Source: Aurantiochytrium sp. KH105 (Eukaryota > Sar > Bigyra > Thraustochytrida > Thraustochytriidae). From it: a stretch of 64,000 nt of DNA. The stretch lies in NCBI GenBank assembly GCA_003116975.1, contig BGKB01000186.1:62001-126000 (forward strand), given 5' to 3'. The notes beneath the pieces were generated by a model. The model saw only the letters and a list, made by a program, of their open reading frames with translations, had not been told where the DNA came from and ran no database searches. A program made the position numbers and the translations under genes. Positions 1-10,252 of the stretch are shown piece after piece; position 1 is the stretch's first letter; each line of letters opens with the position of its first letter.

Positions 1-390
1 TGATCGGTCTAAAAAGGACGAGTATGCACGACGCGTACTCGCCATGGCGCAGCAAGCAGGCCTGCACGGCATTGAATCGCCCGAGCGTGATGAAAGCAGT
101 GACGCAAAAGCGTCTCCTGGGACCGAAGAGCTTTTCTCTTTTGTTGTCAAAGGGTAAAAGCGAAAGGCTAGAAAGAACAACAATTTTCATGGCCGACATC
201 ATGAGAACAGGCTCGTTTTTTTTACTCTTGGTCGCTGCTCAGACATTGGCGGACGGCCTCATCCGTCCACGATCTCGCCCTCGACCTGTGCGGCAGTGAG
301 CTTCATGAGCATCGTAACAAAGTGGTGAATTTTCTCGATGCGCTCTCGCGCCTTGATGAGCTTCCCCTCGTGCAAACGCAGCTTCGTTAA
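1..390 (+). CDS. C-terminal part of an unrecognised protein, two exons, cut by the window edge
   Basis: The frame starting at base 2 is open with protein-like composition (acidic, Lys/Ser-rich) and reaches a GTAAAAG donor at 154. A pyrimidine-rich stretch ending in CAG lies at 217-242, and exon 2 from 243 continues in the matching phase (two bases from exon 1, one from exon 2, giving Gly) to a TAA at 388-390. The intron would be 154-242, 89 nt. Exon 2 ends in a leucine-rich amphipathic stretch (KVVNFLDALSRLDELPLVQ) that vaguely recalls the TFIIS N-terminal helical bundle, but this is too short to assign. An alternative ending uses a non-typical 32-nt intron at 370-401 and continues in frame to a stop at 612-614. 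The function is unknown. The 5' part lies outside the window. Confidence 0.45.
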
Positions 391-720
391 TTTGATTGCA
401 GCGACCGCATTGCTTTGACCAGAGCATCATGCGCATCATCATCGAGAAGAACATGAATCCAATTGAGCGTGTGGAGCGGTCCTCGCTCATTGTGGCGTCG
501 ACCATTACAGGCAAATCTGTGCCGGACCTCCTCGCGCCAGCTCATCACCAACGCATCAAGGACGAGGCTCCGCAAATATATGACATTTCTTCGCGCCAAG
601 AATCGTCCGACTGATTGACGAAGAGCGAGCAGAGCGCATTCATGTGTGCTCATGACGAAAGAAGTGCATTCGATGTCTACGGTGAAAGGGGAACTATTTT
701 TCAATTGAAGGGAAACGATT
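391..720. other. Convergent intergenic region
   Basis: This 330-bp stretch separates the left-edge gene (+) from the ankyrin gene (-) and should hold both 3' UTRs. A plus-strand frame from 402 to 614 is open and protein-like and could be an extra 3' exon of the left-edge gene. I see no independent gene. Confidence 0.4.
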
Positions 721-2352
721 TTATTCATCATCGGGGTGATGCCCATTCGAGGCCAAAAACACCGCTTGGATTTTCTTGAGGGGCACACCTAGTAAAACGT
801 CGCCATAGTTGGCGTTCTGGAGTTCGCTTTGTGCGGCAACGAGGACATCAGCAATTTCGACATCAATCGAGTCGCTGTGAACATCAGTGACCCGAGCCCA
901 GAAGGACTCCTTGGTGCGCAGACCTCCCTTGGCATGACGAAGGAAGCGATAAGAGGCGGAAAGGCGAACGTAATCGCCAGAGGCGACCGCAAAAGTAGGT
1001 TTGGGAACGTCTGTGAGACAAGAGAGCTTTTGCACTTGTTTTGGAGAGCGCGCCTTGGGAAGATTTTCTTGAAAGACCTGCCGAGCGATTTTGCTGAGCA
1101 TACGCATATTTGCGCCACCATCGTCACTGGCAACATCTTTCGCAAGAAACCAAGGTGATACGCCGTTCTTGTCTTCTGTCAGCGGATCTACATCACGATC
1201 CGCAAGAGAAAGAATGTACGCCACAACTTTGGCATTGTCGGGCACGCTCGCTGCAACGTGTAAGAGTGAGCTCTGTGTTTCTTGATTAAGGATCGAGGGG
1301 TCTGCTCCACGGTCGTAGAGCATCTGCATGACCTCGACCTTGCGCATCATTGCAGCTGTCATGAGAGGGGTCGCGATGAATTTGCCAATTTTGCTGTTCT
1401 TTTCATCCTTTTTGAAAATGCCAAGGTCAGGATTGGCGCCATGATCAAGGAGAATCCGAAGCACGTCAATGTAGTCGTTGAGTCCTCTGCCGAGTGCAAG
1501 ACGAATTAACGACATCCGGCGCGCACTATGCGTCTCGGTACTTTGCAAAGGGTCGGCGCCCATGTCCAAAAGGTACCGCGTCACCTCGGCCCTACCATCA
1601 GCAACAGCGCGCAAGAGCGGAGAGACCGCGGTGCTGATTTTCCCTTTTCCCTCAGCGCTCTCGGGCGTCAGCGTCTCCAATGGATCGACGCCAAACTTCT
1701 CCACGAGAAGTTCAACTACAGGGAGCCTGCCGAATCTCGCGGCCGTCTCAAGCGGGGTATGCATGGCTACCTTGAGATCACGCGATGGCGAAGCAAGCAG
1801 ACGCGTTCCAGAAAGGACAAAGTCGAGCGAGCGTTCGAAGCCGAGTGCGGCAAAAGCATGGACGAGCGTGCAATTCGGAAAGTACACGCCGACAAGTCCC
1901 TTAAGATCGAGCGAGAAGTCGGGGCTTTCCTGATGCATGCCAAAGCCATACTTCCAGAGAATCATGTCCTGACTCATTTGAGGGCTTTGGCTGAAGAGCT
2001 CGCGGAGTTGCTTGAGGACGAGGTTGTCGAGATTCCGAATCTGGCCCTCTTGCAGTTTCGTGGGGTCCCATTGCTCGTCAAAGATGACGACGAAAAGCTC
2101 TCGGAATTTGTTCGCGACAGACTCCTTTGGCGCGCCCTCGCCCATTTGGTCGGCCAAAAAATCGATCAGATTCGCGTTCACGAGAGCACTGGTGTGCACG
2201 TTGCGGGCAGAGCCTGTTGCAAGTTTCTGCAAGTTTGCAACCTTCGCAGACTCTCTGTTTCTGCTGCTCCTCACTGTGCCCTGCGAGCCCCCATGCGACG
2301 AGGAAGAGGCGGCCGCGGTCAAGGCGGCCTCATTCGAGCTCGCGCAGCCCAT
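721..2352 (-). CDS. Ankyrin-repeat protein with an N-terminal dual-acylation signal
   Basis: 543 residues in a single exon. The N-terminus MGCASS fits N-myristoylation at Gly2 with palmitoylation at Cys3, so peripheral membrane anchoring is likely (inference). A Ser/Ala-rich linker is followed by a helical region at about 60-175. About five to six ankyrin repeats span roughly 190-425, with recognisable TPLETAARFG, SPLLRAVADG and TPLMTAAMMR helices and GADP turns. The last 90 residues form a separate, probably beta-rich segment. Ankyrin repeats mediate protein binding, and no catalytic domain is visible, so the partner and pathway are unknown. An AATAAA hexamer overlaps the stop codon (GAATAAA) and may act as the poly(A) signal. 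The ATG at 2352 is well placed because it creates the acylation motif. Confidence 0.85.
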   Translation of the reverse strand: MGCASSNEAALTAAASSSSHGGSQGTVRSSRNRESAKVANLQKLATGSARNVHTSALVNANLIDFLADQMGEGAPKESVANKFRELFVVIFDEQWDPTKLQEGQIRNLDNLVLKQLRELFSQSPQMSQDMILWKYGFGMHQESPDFSLDLKGLVGVYFPNCTLVHAFAALGFERSLDFVLSGTRLLASPSRDLKVAMHTPLETAARFGRLPVVELLVEKFGVDPLETLTPESAEGKGKISTAVSPLLRAVADGRAEVTRYLLDMGADPLQSTETHSARRMSLIRLALGRGLNDYIDVLRILLDHGANPDLGIFKKDEKNSKIGKFIATPLMTAAMMRKVEVMQMLYDRGADPSILNQETQSSLLHVAASVPDNAKVVAYILSLADRDVDPLTEDKNGVSPWFLAKDVASDDGGANMRMLSKIARQVFQENLPKARSPKQVQKLSCLTDVPKPTFAVASGDYVRLSASYRFLRHAKGGLRTKESFWARVTDVHSDSIDVEIADVLVAAQSELQNANYGDVLLGVPLKKIQAVFLASNGHHPDDE

Positions 2353-3240
2353 GGGTCGCCAGGCTATGTGCTCTGCTTTGCAAGAATGCGAGCACTACCA
2401 GAGTTAATTTGATTTCCGGTCTGCCGCCATCACCTGCTGCTTGCTACTGCTTCGCGACGCTCATGCAGCTCTCCCTGCAACAATTAAGGATTCATCACAG
2501 CAAGATGACGTCTGGGACGCAAGGTTCCTATAGCGCCCAACTCTCACTGACTGTGAAGTTTCTCCCTCCATCCTTCTTCTCTTCCCCCGACCTTTGCGAA
2601 TCTACTCGCCCTCTCACGCTTACTAGCCTGGCGGCACGTGTACACAACAGAAGATCTAGCTGGGGAATCGCGATTTGCGCTTGGATCGCGAGCGCGGCCG
2701 CCTCGCCGCCGCGCTGGGCGACGTCGAACGCAAGCTTCCGCAGCGACCGCGAGCCTCGGTGGCGGCGATGTCATGCAGCAACTTGAAGGTAAGAGAGAGG
2801 CGGGATGACTCGCGATGCAAGAGGCGAGGATGCAGGGGATGCATAGATGGATGATTAATGGATGGACGGATGGATGGATGGGTGGATTGATGAATGCCCT
2901 GTGGGCGGCAAGATGCGCGGACAAGATTCATCGGATAGGATTGGAAGACTAAACTGAATGTGAGGCCAAGGTTGTGGTGGCTGTGGCTATCAAATCTTGG
3001 GCGTGTGCCTGCGGGCTGCAGCCCGTGCCATTCGTTGGGCGACTGCCTCAACGTGTATGCTGGGACAGTGAGCGGTGTGTATACAGCAACGAACGAACGA
3101 GATTCGCTTGTTTTGTGATCAATCCTAGCCGCACCGTTGGCTCTGGTTTCAAGCTTTGCTCTGGATTTTGATTGGCTCAAAGCGGAGGCGCAACGAGGCA
3201 GGGAGACAATGCAGTACGCGCTAGGGGAGTCCACTACATG
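2353..3240. other. Intergenic region upstream of the ankyrin gene
   Basis: 888 bp between the ankyrin start and the stop of the upstream oxygenase gene. It contains an imperfect GATG tetranucleotide tract around 2858-2890. The open frames here are low-complexity and overlap on both strands, so I call no gene. Confidence 0.5.
2858..2890. repeat. (GATG)n microsatellite, imperfect
   Basis: Repeated gatg/gatt units read directly from the sequence; about eight units with substitutions. Confidence 0.75.
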
Positions 3241-4467
3241 TCATCGCCGGCCATTCCTCTTGGTCTTTCCCCGACCTTTGCTCTTGGTCCTGTTTCCCAC
3301 CTGCGAATTGCCCCCCTTGGTCTTGGCCTTTTTGGCTGCGTTCTTGCCATGGGATTCGGGCTCGAAGCGGTACAAATCGCCTTCGACTAGGAACCAACCA
3401 AAGAGGCTGTAGCGCGGCGCACGCCCCGTCCGGGGTCGCACGGCCGTCACGGCGTGTTCGCGTGGTACGACGAAGGATACGAGAGAGTTGAAGAGCGGCA
3501 CGTAAGATGATCGCTGTGCGCCAGGATCGAGGTCGAGAAGCGCCCCGCCGTCCGCCTTTGTCCAGTCCTTGGTCAGGTAGAAGATGACGGCCACGTCGCG
3601 AGACCAAAGCTTGCCGTCTTCGCGATGATAGCCCAAGTCATCGTGCGGAGCAATATGGTCACCGGCACTGTATTTGCCAGCGGAGATGACTGCCTTTTTC
3701 TCGGGCAAAAGATTTTGCACAGCTCTTCGCACCAACGCGAGAGGGTCCTTTCGTCCACGCGCACTTGCTACATAGAACCTGTGAGCGGTAGCGTTGCGCT
3801 GCGTGTCGTCGGCATCACGCCGAACCTCCCAGCGAGACTCGGGTAAGGTTTCGAGGATATGAAGAGCAGCCTCGGCTGCGGCAGAGGGCAAGAAGTTTTC
3901 GATGCGGACAAGGCCGCCGGCATGCTCGAGCTTTTCAACAAGGTCAATCTTGCTCAGATGCATCGACACGGCGTCTTTGTTCTGAAGCCACGCGAGTCCC
4001 TCTTTAATTATTGCAGCGCGGTCTTTGTTCTTGCCGCCATCATCATCATCATCATCAACGTCAACTTCGTCATCGTCTTCGTCATCAGTCCTTGCCGCGC
4101 ATGATAGTGATGAGGACGATGGATGGGCAAGACCGTTGGTCTCTGGCTTTGTGTCTCGATGATCTCCCTCTTCTGGCCTGCCAGTCCCTTTGTCTGCTTG
4201 CGCACGGGGACGTTTGCGAGGCCTTGCAAGGTCGGGGCCGTCCGCGCCATGACGATGCTGGTCTTGGTGGTCATCGTCAAGGTCGCGTTCGTTCTGGCTC
4301 TCCTCAACGACGGCCGTCGTGGTCGCATCTTGCTGGCGCTTGGCCGCGCGAGCCGCTGCTAGCACACGCTTGCGCCGTTCGCGGCTTCGTTTCCCCATGC
4401 TAGCTTGCGTGCGTTGACTTGACTCTGCTTGCACCTCGAGAGCTTGCTTGCTGTGCCGACCTTCCAT
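3241..4467 (-). CDS. 2-oxoglutarate/Fe(II) dioxygenase, prolyl-4-hydroxylase-like
   Basis: 408 residues from the first ATG. The first 150 residues are basic and then highly acidic (poly-Asp), probably disordered. The catalytic double-stranded beta-helix lies at about 185-370. The prolyl-4-hydroxylase signature Y-x2-G-x5-H-x-D is present (Tyr266, Gly269, His275, Asp277), giving two iron ligands. His338 is the likely third ligand and Arg352 the likely 2-oxoglutarate anchor. A Lys/Arg-rich tail follows. The family hydroxylates proteins or other substrates, releasing succinate and CO2; the substrate here is unknown. The start is uncertain. The 23 codons before a second ATG at 4398 are made of CAAGC/AAGCAA-type sequence of the kind seen in 5' leaders of neighbouring genes, so the protein may begin MGKRSRERRK (385 residues). 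Confidence 0.82.
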   Translation of the reverse strand: MEGRHSKQALEVQAESSQRTQASMGKRSRERRKRVLAAARAAKRQQDATTTAVVEESQNERDLDDDHQDQHRHGADGPDLARPRKRPRAQADKGTGRPEEGDHRDTKPETNGLAHPSSSSLSCAARTDDEDDDEVDVDDDDDDGGKNKDRAAIIKEGLAWLQNKDAVSMHLSKIDLVEKLEHAGGLVRIENFLPSAAAEAALHILETLPESRWEVRRDADDTQRNATAHRFYVASARGRKDPLALVRRAVQNLLPEKKAVISAGKYSAGDHIAPHDDLGYHREDGKLWSRDVAVIFYLTKDWTKADGGALLDLDPGAQRSSYVPLFNSLVSFVVPREHAVTAVRPRTGRAPRYSLFGWFLVEGDLYRFEPESHGKNAAKKAKTKGGNSQVGNRTKSKGRGKTKRNGRR

Positions 4468-5325
4468 TCAAAGTCGTCCAAGCGAATGACCAGAGATGCT
4501 GGACATTGACATGTTATTCATCGCTTTGAGCGCTCGCCGATTTCAAAGAAAGCGCTGTCGGACTTTGAAAAGGAGCATTTTGGTCCTACATGTCAGAAAA
4601 AGTCGGAAGTACCATCGTCTGCAATAGCATTCGTGTGCCACAAAAACCATCGTCCGTGAGCAATCAAATCCTTGTGATTTTGCAGAGGATGTCAGATGGC
4701 TGTTGGCGCGACATTTTTCTGAAGATGATTGCGTCCTCCTGGTCTGGCAAGCCCGTGTCAGTGTAACGTCGAACGACCACAGCGCGACTCGTTGTTACGC
4801 GTTCATCTGGGCATAATTAACTTAATAAACTTTTTTGAGTCCCAAAGGCCCACAAACGATCTTGAAACGCGAGCAAGTTATCATTTCTTTGCTTCAAACT
4901 CCCTCGTAATACGCTTTTGTTGAGAGTATCTGCAGCGTCCAATGAGCAAGAACACGCAGATTTGTGCAAGAATCTTGATTGTTCAGCTCTTTCCTTTTAC
5001 TATGCACAGCTGCAAGCCACCATTTCCATAAAAAATCGTGGTGATCACTCAGGTATTTGATGGCGAACAAATCCAAACCAGAAGACACGGGTTGTCAATG
5101 CAATCAATAAAACCTTGACCGTGGTGATCTCTCTTTCTCTCTCTCTCTCTCTCACGGTGCGACAAGTCACAAGACGTGTACAAGAAGCCAGTTAGCTTGA
5201 AAGATTGCCCTTCACCGCTGCACGCCGTTGGCTTGTCAAACGATTCGTCGCACATTCAAACAACACAACACAGAAGTTAAGGTTTGGTGATTCATGCTTT
5301 CAAGGGTCATCCATCAATCAATCAA
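4468..5325. other. Intergenic region, oxygenase promoter side
   Basis: 858 bp, visibly more A/T-rich than the surrounding coding DNA, between the oxygenase start and the stop of the next minus-strand gene. It holds a (TC)n tract at about 5128-5153. No convincing gene. Confidence 0.5.
5128..5153. repeat. (TC)n dinucleotide tract
   Basis: Almost pure alternating T and C over about 26 bases. Confidence 0.85.
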
Positions 5326-7059
5326 TTATAGAGCCGAAGGCGAATAGCTCGTGAGCATTTCGGAGGTCTCTGATTCCGCCTTGGATGGCGTCACCGATGC
5401 GTTTGAAGATTTTGCATCCTTGAGGCGGCTCCGCTGCGCATCTTCCCAGTGTTCGCGATCCTTAATTTGTTTTTGAAGGAGTTCGATCTGCTTCATTTCA
5501 GCGGCGTCGAGCACGTTGCGCGGAGCCTTGCGCTTGCGAGCATTGGAACGAATTTTGTTGATCTTCTTCTTCATGGCCGCTTTGCCAGAGTTTTTCCACA
5601 CCTCGGCAATGGATCCCATGACCTCATAAAGCTCGCGTTTTGTGTACAGCGTGAGAGGTTCGAGGACATGGACGCCCATGGACTGGAGCAGCGTGGTCGT
5701 GTCAAGGAGCTTTTGATGTTCGAGGGCGTTGAGGGGCTCGCCGCCGTCGACGAGAGATTGAATGAGAGGCTGCGCGAGTCCGATGGGAAAGTCTGCGTTT
5801 GGAGGGGTCTTGACGGCGCGCGCGCCCGCGCCAATGGGTATTGCGCGTCGTTTTTTCTCTCTCCGAATGAGCGAGGGCCTCGAGGACGGCTGAAAGACGC
5901 TAAGGTTTGAAGGTAAGTTGGAATCTGCGTCACCGCTTTCGACAGAGGAAGAGGTGGAAGCTGCTCCGCTCCCCGAGCGCACTTGATCAGGTGCTTGGCG
6001 CTCGATATACTGTGAATTGACCAGGTCTGCTGCGCTTGGTCCGAAAGGAGGTGGAAGTTTGGAGGAGCTGCCCTTACTTGATCCGTCACCATTGTTCATC
6101 ACAAACCTGTTAGCGGCACTGTTGCTACTGCTGCTGCTACTGTTGTTGTTGTTGGCGTTGAAAGCAGATGCTTGGTGTTGTTGTTGTTGTTGCTGCTGCT
6201 GTTGATCCATGTATTGATTATAGCTGGCTTGCGACATGGATGTTCTGTCTCGTTTCCTCGAGTTCGTCAATCCCTGCATGGCATGGGAGGAAGGAGGGTG
6301 GACACTCGACATATTTCGCGAGCCAGCGACCAGAGAGGTTGGCGGCTCGAGGTGTGTTTGCTTGGACATATCTGCAAAGGGTCCTTCTTCTGGGATTTGT
6401 GGAAAGGAGGCAATGGCCCCGACGTTGCCATTGCCTCCGTGAGGACTCGTCATTTGCGCATAGGGTCCACCTCGAAATGCGTCGAAAATCGGCCGATGGC
6501 CTGCAGTATGGGCCATTTCACTGTTGGACGAGTAAGCGTTTCGTTCGTGCGGGGCTTTGTTAGCCAAAAAGGGCGGGGGCGGTCTTCCGTTGACCCCAGG
6601 ACTGGGCGAAAGCTCGCCAATTCCACCGGCGTCGGGGTCGGAGAATTGAAAGTTTCCTTGTAAACTCTCGGCGGGGAGCTGGGAGAGCAGGCTCTGTACC
6701 ATGTCGGCGGTGACTTCTGTGTTGCCGCCGGTTTCCATGCGCACATCACGGGGCTTGCTGCTGCTGCTGGTGGAGATGCTGCGCTCCGCGGCGTGGTTCG
6801 GTCCTCGGCCTGCGCCCATGGGATGTTGTTGCTGCTGTTGCTTATAGATGGCTTGCTGGAGCGCCTCGAAGTTGTTTCCCGTGTGGCTGTTCATGTTTGC
6901 GTCGAGCGCCGCAGACGACTGCGGTCCTCTCGTGCTCTGGTCAGTCTCCTCGGCGAGGATCTCGTGCGGAAACTCGCGCAGGGCGCTCTTCTCACGCCGC
7001 AGCTTGCGCGGCACCTGTTTCCTTTCCAACGCGCAAGGCTCGTGGGCCTCCGTTCTCAT
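5326..7059 (-). CDS. Poly-Q/N/S-rich protein with a basic C-terminal helical region, family not recognised
   Basis: 577 residues. Residues 56-370 are low-complexity, with two glutamine runs, an asparagine/serine run and Gly/Pro/Ser-rich stretches typical of disordered transcriptional or RNA-binding regulators. A stretch at about 425-560 looks folded and conserved. It starts with a basic patch (RREKKRR), continues with hydrophobic helices (PIGLAQPLIQSLVDGG, MGVHVLEPLTLYTKRELYEV) and ends in a Lys/Arg-rich nuclear-localisation-like segment and a coiled coil. A nuclear role is inferred from composition only. Translation may instead start at the internal ATG at 6894 (MNSHTG, giving 522 residues), because the first 55 residues are charged and unlike the rest. 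Confidence 0.7.
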   Translation of the reverse strand: MRTEAHEPCALERKQVPRKLRREKSALREFPHEILAEETDQSTRGPQSSAALDANMNSHTGNNFEALQQAIYKQQQQQHPMGAGRGPNHAAERSISTSSSSKPRDVRMETGGNTEVTADMVQSLLSQLPAESLQGNFQFSDPDAGGIGELSPSPGVNGRPPPPFLANKAPHERNAYSSNSEMAHTAGHRPIFDAFRGGPYAQMTSPHGGNGNVGAIASFPQIPEEGPFADMSKQTHLEPPTSLVAGSRNMSSVHPPSSHAMQGLTNSRKRDRTSMSQASYNQYMDQQQQQQQQQHQASAFNANNNNSSSSSSNSAANRFVMNNGDGSSKGSSSKLPPPFGPSAADLVNSQYIERQAPDQVRSGSGAASTSSSVESGDADSNLPSNLSVFQPSSRPSLIRREKKRRAIPIGAGARAVKTPPNADFPIGLAQPLIQSLVDGGEPLNALEHQKLLDTTTLLQSMGVHVLEPLTLYTKRELYEVMGSIAEVWKNSGKAAMKKKINKIRSNARKRKAPRNVLDAAEMKQIELLQKQIKDREHWEDAQRSRLKDAKSSNASVTPSKAESETSEMLTSYSPSAL

Positions 7060-7120
7060 CGGTTGCCGCCTCCCGTCCCGGCCGACCTGGGCCGGGCTTA
7101 TGGGCGTCGAGGAGCCCGCT

Positions 7121-7155
7121 CAAGCTAAGCTAAGCTAAGCTAAGCCAAGCCAAGC
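7121..7155. repeat. (AAGCT/AAGCC)n pentanucleotide repeat
   Basis: About seven AAGCT/AAGCC units, 60 bp upstream of the poly-Q gene start. On the sense strand of that gene it reads GCTTG, the opposite orientation to most other such tracts in the window. Confidence 0.85.
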
Positions 7156-7688
7156 TCTCAACTAACGCAGGCGCGTGCGGTGACGCGGGTCGCCCGAGAC
7201 TGCAAGTGTAACGCGGCCGGGCGTCTCCCGGGTCGCGCAAGCAGAGCGCCGGAGCGCGCCGCTCGCGCCTGCGCACGCTCTGCCTCCGCGTCGGCGCTGC
7301 CGGCCGGCCGGTCGGTCGCTGGCCCGTGGGCGACGCGAGGCGACGCGACGCGAGGCCAGGCGCTGCGAGCGGAGCCGCGAGGAGAGGAGCGAGCGGCGCT
7401 TTGCGAGGATGCGGGATGCCGCGAGGCTGAATTTGATTGATCGATCGAGGCAAGCCAATCGACGCGGCGCCTCGGCTCGCTCGAGCCCGCCTCGCGAGCC
7501 CTGCTCGCGAGGCGCTGCTCCGCTCTACGCTCGAGCACGCACGCACGCACGCGCGCACGCACGCGCTCCGCTCCGCACGCTTGCTCCTCGCGAGCAGCGC
7601 AGCGCGGGGCGGCGCAGCGCGGGTCGCTGGCGATGGCGGTCTGCTGCTCCTCTCCGCGCACGCAGTGCAGGTACGCACGCGCTCTTGC

Positions 7689-7689
7689 C

Positions 7690-7744
<55 letters not shown>

Positions 7745-7925
7745 TCCTTTCCTTTCCTTTCCCTGCTTTTCCTTCCCCTTCTTTTTTTTTTCTTCTCCCT
7801 TGTTCCCTCTGGCTATTCCTTTCTTTCCTTTTCTTTTCTTCCTCTGCTTTCTTTTCCGTTCTTTTCCCTTCCTTTCCAAGTTTTCTTTTCTTCTTTTCTT
7901 TCCTTGCTTTCCTTTTTTTCCCTTT
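7689..7925. repeat. (CTTT)n microsatellite inside a 240-nt polypyrimidine tract
   Basis: Fourteen CTTT units (7689-7746) are followed by CTTTC units and then imperfect C/T-rich sequence to about 7925 with few purines. Such mirror-repeat homopyrimidine DNA can form triplex (H-DNA) structures. Confidence 0.9.
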
Positions 7926-8210
7926 CTGCTGCCGCTCCAAGCCGAGCCCAGCCTCGCTCGCTCGCTCGCTCGCGCGGCCGCTCTGCTCTGCGCGGGCGGC
8001 AGGCCTTCGCGACGCCGCGCCGCTCCGCTGCTCGCTGCGCAGGCTGCGGACTATCGTCGCCCTGTTGCCTGGCGGCTGGCCGGATGCGCGCCGCAGGGAC
8101 CGACGAGCGGACGTGTGGATGAACGGATGACGAAAAGGCGAGCGCCGGATGCGACCAGCGTCAAGGCGCTGCGCCACGCCCCGGGCTGGGCTCTTCCTCG
8201 CGGCCTGCCC

Positions 8211-8241
8211 GCCCGCCCGCCCGCCCGCCTGCCTGCCTGCC
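8211..8241. repeat. (GCCC/GCCT)n tetranucleotide repeat
   Basis: About seven consecutive GCCC and then GCCT units. Confidence 0.8.
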
Positions 8242-9000
8242 GAGAGCGAGCGAGCGCCCCGTGCGAGCCTGCCGGTGCCGGGTGCCGGGGACTTGGCGCG
8301 CGACGGAAGGGGCTCTGCACCCTGCGCTGCAGCCGGCGACGCGCGACCGACCCGGCGAAGATTGAATGTAATTAGGAAAAGCGCGACACGAGCGATGTGG
8401 GCGACGAGCGACCGGGGCCAACGTATCGAATGAACGATTGAAGGGTGAATGAATGGATGAACGCAGCAAGAAAGCAAGCTAGCAATCTACGGCCACCGCA
8501 AGAGCTGTCGGACGCGCTGCCCCCACCCCTCCCGCGTGGGCTGCTCAGACTGGGTCGTTTGTGCAAGCTGGTAGCTTGCTTGCCGGCTCAGCTGGGCTAG
8601 CTAGCGAGCCTCCTGGCCTTTCTCTTACACGAAGTCTGCTTCGCTCGCTCGCTCGCTTCGTCCTCTCGATGACCCGGCCGCAGGGAGCGACAGATCCACC
8701 ACTGCGAGCGCGTACGCGAACGCAAATCCGGATCTCCCGCGCCGCTCCCCTTTCGCAGCAGCGGCAGAGGCTGGTCGGCCGCGCTCCTCGGATCGACGAA
8801 GCGGCAGCGGAGACTGGCGAGCTCCGGCCGGCTGCTTCTTTCTTGGCCGTGCGTGCTCCGTTTGCACGACCGGAGCCTGTCAGAAACAAGAGGGCTCTAC
8901 AGGCCAGGTCGTATTCCCCTCACCCTTGTGGAGCAGTGGTCGCGGCCTGGCGGGCTTTTTTGTTGTTTGTATGTTTCGTGGTCTGTACGAGCGGATGCCT

Positions 9001-9063
9001 GTTTGTTTGTTTGTTTACTTGTTCGTTCGTTCGTTGGTTGTTGGTTGATTGGTTGGCTGGCTG
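9001..9063. repeat. (GTTT/GTTC/GTTG/GCTG) compound tetranucleotide repeat
   Basis: Successive tetranucleotide tracts that change by one base from block to block. Confidence 0.75.
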
Positions 9064-9314
9064 GTCAGGCTGTTCTGCTTTGTTCTGGTTTGCTTTGGAT
9101 TTTTTAACCCTGGCTCGAGCGACAGCGCTCCCGAGGCCTCGTTCGGTTGGAAACATAAAGCCGCTCCGCTCGCAGTCGTTGGACGTCGATTCTGTTAGCT
9201 CCTCGCTCGGGCGGGTGACGCGGCGCAGGCTGCGAGCTGCCGCCGCTCTTCGATATGAACCGATGGCCCATCGTCGATAGTCCATCGTCGCATGTCGATG
9301 GCAATCAATCAGTC

Positions 9315-9345
9315 GATCGATCGATCGATCGACTCGGATCGATCA
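9315..9345. repeat. (GATC)n palindromic microsatellite
   Basis: Repeated GATC/TCGA units, followed by partial copies to about 9355. Confidence 0.75.
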
Positions 9346-10217
9346 ATCGACCAGCTGTGGCCGCTGGACCGCGAAGACACCGCGCGGGAGCCTCCCGGAC
9401 CGCACTTTGCGAAAGACCGCCCGGCCCCGCGCCCCCCTGATCTCCACTGCGCTTCATGCGTCGCAGTAGCATCTACTCTCGCTGCGGGCGCCGAAAGCTG
9501 CGATTACGCGCTGTGCAGGCTGCTGACGACGTTGGTGGGGACAGATACCCAGTGACAGACGAGGAAGATCACAGTGGTAAGAGCACCCGCACTGCGTGCT
9601 CGGAAAGCCGCCACGGAGGCGCGGCTTCTCCCGGCCTCGGTCATGGCCATGGCCAGATCGCTCTCTCTCCCTCTCTCGCTCGCCCGCTCGCTCGCTGACC
9701 CGTCAAGGCTGCGCGCGAGGTCCTGCGCGGCGCGGAATCGACAGCGCGCCCCGGCTGCAGAGCCGCTCCGACAGTTGCCAGCAGCCTCGGGTACAGCCGG
9801 ACACCACCGCGCCGCTCGCTCGCTAGCCCTCCTTCCGTTTTCTTTTTCCCGGCTTCCTTCCGCGGGGCTGCAGCCCGAACGAAGCAGAGCAGTGCAGATC
9901 AAAGCAGAGCACACACGCTTGCACGTTCGCTCGCACGCACGGAGCGGTGAATATTCCACCCTTGGAAAACATCCGCCACCCATCCCGACAACCCAAACGG
10001 ACCACGTGTCCTCTTACCGCGGTCTAGAAACCTGGCTAGCAGCAGCAGCGAACAGCCGCCACTGCAGCTGCCAGCTGGCCGGCCAACTTCCGCGGGGCCA
10101 CCTCAGCCGCCCGGCAAACATCTCGCCGCTACATCGACCGCTGCGCCCGAAAAGCTCGCGAGCTCCTCACCTCCATCAAGGAGCTCTTCAAGGTGCCCTT
10201 CACGTGATGCATGCACG

Positions 10218-10252
10218 TGCACCTTGCCTTGCCTTGCCTTGCCTTTTGCCTT
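10218..10252. repeat. (CCTTG)n pentanucleotide repeat
   Basis: About five CCTTG units, then a slightly broken copy. Confidence 0.75.

Noticed and set aside
1528-2412. 294-codon plus-strand open frame opposite the ankyrin gene
   Set aside because: Antisense shadow of the ankyrin repeats; the minus-strand reading shows clear ankyrin motifs.
7158-8477. 439-codon minus-strand open frame
   Set aside because: It is made of Lys/Arg/Glu and Ala/Arg runs from the CTTT tract and GC-rich repeats, other frames in the same block are equally open, and no folded segment is visible.
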